10,981 nt of DNA from contig JACPSX010000017.1 in the NCBI GenBank assembly GCA_016193065.1, positions 1 to 10,981 on the forward strand, written 5' to 3'. Source of the DNA: Candidatus Tectimicrobiota bacterium. Lineage in GTDB: Bacteria > JACPSX01. Below are positions 6,095 through 10,981 of this stretch, piece by piece (within the stretch, counting starts at the first letter, position 1; the number at the start of each line of letters is the position of its first letter). Under the pieces are notes generated by a model, which was not told where the DNA came from, did no database searches, and saw nothing but the letters and a program-made list of their open reading frames with translations. The position numbers and the translations under genes were made by a program.

Positions 6095-7264
6095 ATGGAA
6101 AGTCTCAAAGCGGGAGCGCAGGTCATCGAAGGGAACACCGCGGCGGTCATCGCTGCCGCCCTCGCCCGCGTGCAGGTGATTGCGGCTTACCCGATCACCC
6201 CCTCCAGCCCCATCGTGGAGAGCCTCTCCGATTTGTGCGCCCAAGGCAAACTCCAGGCCCGCTTTATTCCCGTGGAATCTGAACATTCCGCCATGGCCGC
6301 TTGCATTGGAGCGGCCATGACCGGATGCCGGACCTTTACGGCCACCTCTTCCCAAGGGCTGGCCCTCATGCACGAGCTTCTGCACTGGTCGGCCGGCAGC
6401 CGTCTTCCGATCGTTCTGGTAAATGTGAATCGGGCCCTGGCTCCCCCCTGGACCATCTTCTGCGACCAGAGCGATGCGTTCTCCCAAAGGGACACGGGGT
6501 GGATGCAGATTTACTGCGAAACCGCCCAGGAGGTTTTGGACTCGGTCCTGCAGGCATACCGGATCAGCGAGGAAGTCCTCCTGCCCTGCATGGTGAACAT
6601 GGACGGTTTCTATCTCTCCCACACCGCAGAGCCCGTAGAGGTTCCAGATCCTAAGGAAGTCGATTGCTTTTTGCCTGGTTTTGAACCCCGCTTCCATCTC
6701 GACGCAGCCGATCCTCATGCCTTCGGTGGGGGCACTGCACCGGCCCCCTACATGGAGTTTCGCCATCAGATGCAAGAGGCCATGGAGGAGGCCAAGGACC
6801 GGATCGTGAGGGTGGGTGAAGAATTCGGCCGGCAGTTCGGCCGTTCCTACGGCTTGCTGGAACTCTACCGGGCAGAGAATGCCTCCCTTCTGGTGGTCAC
6901 CTCGGGCTCGATCACCGGTACTGCGCGCGAAGCCGTGGACGGGCTCCGGGATCAAGGGCTCGCCGTAGGGCTGCTGCGGGTGCGGTTCCTGCGACCTTTT
7001 CCCGCTGAAGAGGTACGTCGGGCGGTTTCAAGCGCAGAAACTCTCCTGGTTCTGGACCGGGCCGTCTCTTACGGCCAGGGGGGCACCTTAGCCCAGGAAT
7101 TCAAGGCAGCCCTCTACGGCCAGGACCGGCTTCAAATTTTCTCGATCGTCATGGGACTCGGCGGCGCTCCGGTGACCCGGCAGATGATCGAGGAGACCAC
7201 CCTGATGGCCCTGGAGAGGACGCTGGATCCCTGCCGGTCTCACTGGCTTGGAGGAACGATATGA
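6095..7264 (+). CDS. 2-oxoacid:acceptor oxidoreductase, alpha subunit (PorA/PadG type)
   Basis: This 389-residue protein has the usual length of the alpha subunit of four-subunit 2-oxoacid oxidoreductases, which contributes the pyrimidine-binding side of the thiamine diphosphate active site and binds the 2-oxoacid. Motifs are E-G-N (12-14), A-Y-P-I-T-P-S-S-P-I (31-40), P-V-E-S-E-H (59-64), T-S-S-Q-G-L (84-89), C-D-Q-S-D (123-127), L-R-P-F-P (299-303) and D-R-A-V-S-Y-G-Q-G-G (321-330). The last two belong to the C-terminal transketolase-like domain. The ATG at 6095 follows the TAA of the previous gene directly, with GGGAG (6084-6088) 6 nt upstream, so translation is likely coupled. Its stop overlaps the next start as ATGA. 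Substrate specificity (pyruvate, branched-chain, aryl-glyoxylate or other) cannot be read here; the context favours a larger or aromatic 2-oxoacid (inference). Confidence 0.93.
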   Translation: MESLKAGAQVIEGNTAAVIAAALARVQVIAAYPITPSSPIVESLSDLCAQGKLQARFIPVESEHSAMAACIGAAMTGCRTFTATSSQGLALMHELLHWSAGSRLPIVLVNVNRALAPPWTIFCDQSDAFSQRDTGWMQIYCETAQEVLDSVLQAYRISEEVLLPCMVNMDGFYLSHTAEPVEVPDPKEVDCFLPGFEPRFHLDAADPHAFGGGTAPAPYMEFRHQMQEAMEEAKDRIVRVGEEFGRQFGRSYGLLELYRAENASLLVVTSGSITGTAREAVDGLRDQGLAVGLLRVRFLRPFPAEEVRRAVSSAETLLVLDRAVSYGQGGTLAQEFKAALYGQDRLQIFSIVMGLGGAPVTRQMIEETTLMALERTLDPCRSHWLGGTI

Positions 7265-9498
7265 TCGGCGCTCAACCTCCATTGTCCCTGCCCGCCCCGG
7301 AACTGATGGGGGCCGGCAACTTGGCCTGCGCAGGCTGCGGAGCCAACCTGGCCATGCGTCTGGCTTTGAAGGCCCTGGGAGAGAAGACCATCGTCCTGAT
7401 CCCCGCCTCTTGCTGGGCCGTCTTTGACGGCCCGTATCCGTTCTCCTCTCTGCGCGTCCCCCTGCTCCACGTGGCCTTTGAGGCAGCCGCTTCAACCGCT
7501 GCCGGCGTACGGGCAGGCCTTGCGGCCCGGGGAGATGATCAGACGCTGGTCATGGCGTGGGCAGGAGACGGGGGGACTTTCGACATCGGTCTGCAGGCCC
7601 TGTCTGCTGCGGCGGAGCGGAACGACGATTTCCTCTTTGTCTGCTATGACAATGAAGCCTACATGAACACGGGAATCCAGCGCAGTTCAGCCACGCCGCA
7701 GCAAGCTTGGACGACGACGACCCCCCTCCCAACTCCCAAAAGCCAGCCCAAGAAAAACATCATGGCCATCATGGCCGCCCATCGGATCCCTTATGGTGCT
7801 ACGGCCTGCGTAGCCTATCCCGAAGATTTGGTCGAAAAATTCCGGACCGCCCGGGAGATTCGAGGGTTCCGGTTTATCCACCTTCTAGCGCCCTGCCCCC
7901 CGGGGTGGAAGTGTGACCCCTCGCTCACGGTAACCCTGGGGAGGCTCGCGGTCAGGAGCTGTTACTTCCCTCTCTATGAGGTTCGTGCGGGGAAGAACTA
8001 CCGGATCACCATTCAGGAAAACCAGACTCCCCTCCAGGATTACGTGGCCCCCCAAGGGAGGTTCCAACACCTCACCTCGGCGGACATAGAAACCCTGGAA
8101 CGGGAAGTTCAAGAAGAATGGCAGAGGCTCCAGAGTTGCGCCTCATCGCAGACTCCGCCTTCCAGCATCCAGTTCGTCCCCATCCGGAGGAAAAAGACCA
8201 TGTATTGGGAAAAAGAGATGGAGTGCATGCCCCGTGAAGAGCTCAGGACCGTTCAGCTTCGCAGGCTGAGGGATACGGTACAGCGTGTTTCGGAAAAGGT
8301 CCCCTTCTACCAGGCAATCCTCAAGGAAAGAGGGGTGCAGGCGGACGACATCCGCTCCCTGGAAGACATAAAGGGCTTGCCTTTCACACTGAAGGACGAC
8401 TTCCGCAAGACCTATCCGTTTGGCCTCTTTGCCGTTCCGCTCAAAGAAATCGGCCGGATTCATGCCTCCTCGGGAACCACGGGGAAACCCATTCTGGGCG
8501 GGTACACACGCAAGGATCTAGATCTGTGGAGCGATCTCATGGCCCGCACGTTGACAGCGGGCTCCGTCACCCACGAAGACGTGGTGCAGAACGGCTACGG
8601 CTACGGCCTTTTCACGGGCGGGTTGGGCTTCCACATGGGAGCCGAGCGCATCGGAGCTGTGGTCATCCCTATGTCGGCGAGCGCTACAGACAGGCAAATC
8701 CTGTTCATGCAGGACCTGGGTCCCACAGTCCTTACCTGCACCCCCTCCTTTGCCCTTTACCTGGCAGAGACCATGGAGGGCATGGGAATCGACCCGCGCA
8801 AGCTCAAGCTGCGGGTGGGATTCTTCGGCGCCGAGCCTTGGACCGCGGAAGCCCGCCGCCAGATCGAGGAAAAACTCGGCTTGAGAGCCCATGACATATA
8901 CGGCCTCACGGAGATCATCGGGCCCGGAGTTTCAGTGGAGTGCGAGGCTCAAAACGGACTCCATTTGAACGAGGATCACTTCTACCCGGAGCTGATCAAT
9001 CCCGACACCCTGGAGCCCGTGGGCCCCGGCGAACCGGGGGAGCTTGTGCTGACCACCCTGACCAAGGAAGCTCTGTCGGTCCTCCGCTATCGCACCCGGG
9101 ACATCACCACCCTGAACTGGAGTCCCTGTGAATGCGGGCGTACCCTGGTCCGCATGGGGAAGGTTCTCGGTCGCAGCGACGACATGCTCATATACAGGGG
9201 AGCCAACCTCTACCCCTCTCAGGTGGAGGGCCTCCTCTTCGCCTTTGCGGAGCTGGAGCCCATCTATCTGATTGTCCTGAGCCGGGAAAAGCAACGCGAT
9301 GAACTTGAGATCCGGGTGGAGGCCAAGCCCGAGATTTACCGGGGTGGCCCCACAGCCCTCATGGAACTGGCCCAACGGATCCAGAACAAGTTCCGGGACT
9401 TCATCAACCTGTCTCCCAGGATCTCCGTGGTGGAGAGGGGATCCATCGAGCGCAGCATCGGCAAGGCCAAGCGGGTTATGGACCTGCGGGCGCAATAG
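7261..9498 (+). CDS. 2-oxoacid oxidoreductase beta subunit fused to phenylacetate-CoA ligase-type domain (PorB-PaaK fusion)
   Basis: This single open frame of 745 residues joins two complete enzymes. Residues 1 to about 291 are a thiamine-diphosphate-binding beta subunit: C23-x2-C26, C51 and C212 match the [4Fe-4S] ligands of the family, G-D-G-G-T-F-D-I-G (102-110) with N131-E-A-Y-M-N-T-G-I-Q-R-S is the ThDP/Mg site. A Ser/Pro-rich linker (about 292-313) follows. Residues 314-745 are a full-length PaaK-type AMP-forming ligase: S-S-G-T-T-G-K-P (403-410), Y-G-L-T-E (547-551), Y-R-T-R-D (610-614), G-R-S-D-D-M-L (637-643) and the A10 segment G-K-A-K-R-V (734-739). The start is ATG 7261 with GGAGG (7250-7254) 6 nt upstream, overlapping the alpha gene by 4 nt. 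An internal ribosome-binding site and ATG at 8200 sit exactly at the junction, so free ligase may also be made. A lost stop codon between two former genes is the likely origin; a sequencing error is less likely since no stop lies nearby in the other frames. Confidence 0.9.
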   Translation: MIGAQPPLSLPAPELMGAGNLACAGCGANLAMRLALKALGEKTIVLIPASCWAVFDGPYPFSSLRVPLLHVAFEAAASTAAGVRAGLAARGDDQTLVMAWAGDGGTFDIGLQALSAAAERNDDFLFVCYDNEAYMNTGIQRSSATPQQAWTTTTPLPTPKSQPKKNIMAIMAAHRIPYGATACVAYPEDLVEKFRTAREIRGFRFIHLLAPCPPGWKCDPSLTVTLGRLAVRSCYFPLYEVRAGKNYRITIQENQTPLQDYVAPQGRFQHLTSADIETLEREVQEEWQRLQSCASSQTPPSSIQFVPIRRKKTMYWEKEMECMPREELRTVQLRRLRDTVQRVSEKVPFYQAILKERGVQADDIRSLEDIKGLPFTLKDDFRKTYPFGLFAVPLKEIGRIHASSGTTGKPILGGYTRKDLDLWSDLMARTLTAGSVTHEDVVQNGYGYGLFTGGLGFHMGAERIGAVVIPMSASATDRQILFMQDLGPTVLTCTPSFALYLAETMEGMGIDPRKLKLRVGFFGAEPWTAEARRQIEEKLGLRAHDIYGLTEIIGPGVSVECEAQNGLHLNEDHFYPELINPDTLEPVGPGEPGELVLTTLTKEALSVLRYRTRDITTLNWSPCECGRTLVRMGKVLGRSDDMLIYRGANLYPSQVEGLLFAFAELEPIYLIVLSREKQRDELEIRVEAKPEIYRGGPTALMELAQRIQNKFRDFINLSPRISVVERGSIERSIGKAKRVMDLRAQ
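8186..8202 (+). promoter_or_regulatory. Internal Shine-Dalgarno and ATG at the PorB-PaaK junction
   Basis: GGAGG at 8186-8190, 9 nt ahead of ATG 8200-8202, lies in frame inside the fused gene and exactly where a stand-alone PaaK would begin. This is as good a site as those of the real gene starts here. It suggests either a relic of an ancestral gene start or a working second start. Confidence 0.6.
8200..9498 (+). other. PaaK-type CoA ligase module, possible separate product from an internal start
   Basis: From M314 the frame encodes 432 residues, the normal length of bacterial phenylacetate-CoA ligases, with nothing missing at the N-terminus (M-Y-W-E-K-E-M-E at the start, then L-R-D-T-V-Q-R-V-S-E-K-V-P-F-Y). 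The family activates phenylacetate or related aryl and indole acids with ATP to the acyl-AMP and then the CoA ester. If translated alone, the cell would hold both the fused subunit and the free ligase. In the Azoarcus phenylacetate/phenylglyoxylate cluster the ligase (PadJ) is a separate gene beside the oxidoreductase genes. Acid specificity is not readable from sequence. Confidence 0.5.
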
Positions 9499-9508
9499 GA
9501 GACCACCC

Positions 9509-10621
9509 ATGGCAAGAATTGCCGTCATCCCCGGAGACGGCATCGGCGTGGACGTCACCCGGGAAGCCATCAAGGTCCTGGAGACCTTAAGGGAGCTGAT
9601 GGGGACTCCACTGGAACTCGTCGAGTTCGATCTGGGCGCCGAGCGAACCCTGAGGACAGGGGTGTCCCTTCCTCCAGGAACCTTCGAGGATTTCCGGCAA
9701 AACTACGATGGGATCTTCCTGGGCGCCCTGGGGGACCCGCGGATTCCCGACATGTCTCACGCCCGGGAGATCCTCCTGGAGATGCGCTTTCAACTGGATC
9801 TCTACATCAACCACCGCCCCGTCCGCCTCCTGGACGAATCCCTCTGCCCTCTGAAAGGTAAAGGAGTAAGCGACGTCAACTTCGTGGTCTTCCGGGAAAA
9901 CACCGAGGGGCTCTATGTGGGCATCGGAGGAATCTTCAAGAAGGGGACGCCGGATGAGGTGGCCCTTCAGGAAGAAGTGAACACCCGCAAGGGGGTCGAG
10001 AGGATCATTCGCCACAGTTTTGAGTACGCCCGGGCCCATGGCCTGGGCAAGGTGACCATGGCGGACAAGAGCAACGCCCTGCGCTACGGCCACGATCTCT
10101 GGCAGCGTGCCTTCCAGGAAGTGGCAGCGGAGTACCCGGAAGTGGAAGCGGAGCATCTCTTCATCGATGCCCTGACCATGCAGATGATCCGCAAACCGGA
10201 GCAATTCCAGGTCATCGTGACGAACAACATGTTTGGCGACATTATCACAGATCTCGGCGCTGCACTCCAGGGCGGGCTGGGCATGGCGGCTTCCGGGAAC
10301 ATCAACCCGAACGGTGTCTCCATGTTCGAGCCGGTCCACGGGTCAGCTCCAAAGTATGCGGGGCAGAACGTGGCCAATCCCATCGGGGCCGTCCTCACGG
10401 CGCAGATGATGCTCCAGCACCTGGGCTTCCCACGGGAGGCGGCGGTGGTGGAAGAGGCAGTCGTGGAGGCAATCCGCCGCCGGCAAGTGACGCGTGACCT
10501 GGGAGGCCCTCTGGGCACGCGAGAGGTAGGGGATTTCATCCGTCGGGAGATCGGTGAATTGGCCAAAACCATGACGCACGGCAACTCATTGGGGCGTGCG
10601 ACGGGCACCCGTCCATCGTGA
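9509..10621 (+). CDS. Isocitrate/isopropylmalate dehydrogenase-family beta-decarboxylating dehydrogenase
   Basis: This 370-residue enzyme belongs to the family that oxidises a 3-substituted malate and removes CO2 to give a 2-oxoacid, with NAD(P)+ and Mg/Mn. Motifs are G-D-G-I-G (9-13), the substrate arginines of R93, R103 and R129 (V-F-R-E-N), Y136, Lys187 in M-A-D-K-S-N-A-L, and the metal aspartates D220, D244 and D248 (M-F-G-D-I-I-T-D). The cofactor loop reads H-G-S-A-P-K-Y-A-G-Q (277-286); the Lys-Tyr pair is that of NADP-isocitrate dehydrogenase rather than the Asp-Ile of NAD-type LeuB. The substrate region (P-R-I-P-D-M-S-H-A-R-E-I-L-L) is neither typical LeuB nor Icd, so isopropylmalate, tartrate, homoisocitrate or another alkyl-malate is possible. 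The start is ATG 9509 with AGGAG (9497-9501), which overlaps the stop of the preceding gene; the frame is open farther upstream, but that part overlaps the ligase domain and lacks family sequence. Confidence 0.88.
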   Translation: MARIAVIPGDGIGVDVTREAIKVLETLRELMGTPLELVEFDLGAERTLRTGVSLPPGTFEDFRQNYDGIFLGALGDPRIPDMSHAREILLEMRFQLDLYINHRPVRLLDESLCPLKGKGVSDVNFVVFRENTEGLYVGIGGIFKKGTPDEVALQEEVNTRKGVERIIRHSFEYARAHGLGKVTMADKSNALRYGHDLWQRAFQEVAAEYPEVEAEHLFIDALTMQMIRKPEQFQVIVTNNMFGDIITDLGAALQGGLGMAASGNINPNGVSMFEPVHGSAPKYAGQNVANPIGAVLTAQMMLQHLGFPREAAVVEEAVVEAIRRRQVTRDLGGPLGTREVGDFIRREIGELAKTMTHGNSLGRATGTRPS

Positions 10622-10631
10622 AGGAAACGCC

Positions 10632-10981
10632 ATGGGAATGACGATCAGCGAGAAGATCCTGGCCGGTCACTCGGGAAAACCCGAAGTGGAGCCTGGCCAG
10701 CTCCTCTTTGCAAAGGTGGACCTTTCCCTGGCCACGGATATCGTCACCGCGCTGACCGTCCAGGTCTTCGAGGAGATGGGGGGGAAGATGCTCGCCGATC
10801 CGGAACGGATCGTTCTGGTCAACGATCACTATGTACCTGCCAAGGACATTGCGTCGGCCAAGCTCTCCAAGACCATGCGGGAGTTTGCCCGCCGCTACGG
10901 GATTAAATACTACTACGAGGTGGGCCGGGCCGGAATCTGTCACGTTCTCCTCCCCGAGGAGGGACACGTCCTCCCGGGAGA
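10632..10981 (+). CDS. 3-isopropylmalate dehydratase / homoaconitase large subunit, N-terminal part (cut by window edge)
   Basis: Only the first 116 residues are present; LeuC/HacA-type subunits are usually about 420 residues. The start M-G-M-T-I-S-E-K-I-L-A and the blocks F-E-E-M-G-G (46-51), N-D-H-Y-V-P-A (64-70), R-E-F-A-R-R-Y-G-I (83-91), G-I-C-H-V-L-L-P-E-E-G (101-111) and P-G (115-116) fit the compact aconitase-family large subunit. In this family the enzyme interconverts 2- and 3-substituted malates by dehydration and rehydration, using a [4Fe-4S] cluster whose cysteines lie beyond the window. The ATG at 10632 has AAGGA (10621-10625) 6 nt upstream, 10 nt after the stop of the dehydrogenase gene. 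It would feed that dehydrogenase its substrate. A small subunit (LeuD-like) and a synthase would be expected next if the pathway is complete. Confidence 0.85.
   Translation, partial: MGMTISEKILAGHSGKPEVEPGQLLFAKVDLSLATDIVTALTVQVFEEMGGKMLADPERIVLVNDHYVPAKDIASAKLSKTMREFARRYGIKYYYEVGRAGICHVLLPEEGHVLPG

Noticed and set aside
5915-6955. 346-codon minus-strand open frame opposite the FAD subunit and alpha subunit genes
   Set aside because: It spans two real genes on the other strand and has no family motifs.
9299-9508. Upstream extension of the dehydrogenase frame by 70 codons
   Set aside because: It overlaps the ligase domain coding sequence and is unlike the family; ATG 9509 has AGGAG and gives the canonical M-A-R-I-A-V-I-P-G-D-G-I-G.
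9587-10339. 250-codon minus-strand open frame opposite the dehydrogenase gene
   Set aside because: It is antisense to a conserved enzyme whose catalytic residues are all in the plus-strand frame.

Overview
The window is GC-rich bacterial DNA carrying a catabolic, accessory-type gene set. An oxygen-sensitive 2-oxoacid oxidoreductase with many Fe-S cysteines, a Crp/Fnr-family regulator and a near-consensus FNR-type box all point to an anaerobic or facultatively anaerobic bacterium. A fermenter, syntroph or anaerobic respirer among the Desulfobacterota or Firmicutes is plausible, but the sequence does not decide the phylum. No RNA gene, mobile element or CRISPR array was seen.

Layout. On the minus strand at the left, hyuA (475-2547) is followed after 7 nt by the 5' part of hyuB (1-467, cut by the window edge). 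They encode the two subunits of a hydantoinase/oxoprolinase/acetone-carboxylase-family enzyme. A 426-nt divergent intergenic region (2548-2973) holds a good sigma70 promoter for hyuAB, overlapped by dyads and direct repeats, and a leader inverted repeat. On the plus strand a Crp/Fnr-family regulator (2974-3672) follows. After a 149-nt gap with a near-consensus FNR-type box (3699-3712) and a 13-bp palindrome (3786-3798) comes a tightly packed plus-strand operon: 2-oxoacid oxidoreductase gamma subunit (3822-4412), a fused GltD-like FAD/NAD(P) oxidoreductase plus 2[4Fe-4S] ferredoxin subunit (4397-6094), alpha subunit (6095-7264), a beta subunit fused in frame to a phenylacetate-CoA-ligase-type enzyme (7261-9498), a beta-decarboxylating dehydrogenase of the isocitrate/isopropylmalate family (9509-10621), and the start of an isopropylmalate-isomerase/homoaconitase large subunit (10632 to the edge).

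How the genes could work together (inference). The last two genes match the isomerase and oxidative decarboxylase steps that turn a 2-substituted malate into a 2-oxoacid. The four-part oxidoreductase would convert a 2-oxoacid plus CoA to an acyl-CoA, passing electrons through the ferredoxin and FAD modules to NAD(P)+. The ligase domain would make an aryl- or acyl-CoA from a free acid. The subunit set gamma, ferredoxin/FAD, alpha, beta plus a PaaK-type ligase recalls the phenylglyoxylate:NAD+ oxidoreductase and phenylacetate-CoA ligase genes (padEFGHIJ) of Azoarcus/Aromatoleum, but with four of the components merged into two fused proteins and with leucine-pathway-like enzymes added. The actual substrate cannot be read from the sequence.

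The most unusual features are the PorB-PaaK fusion with a well-formed internal ribosome-binding site and start at the domain junction, and the pairing of this complex with isopropylmalate-pathway homologues.
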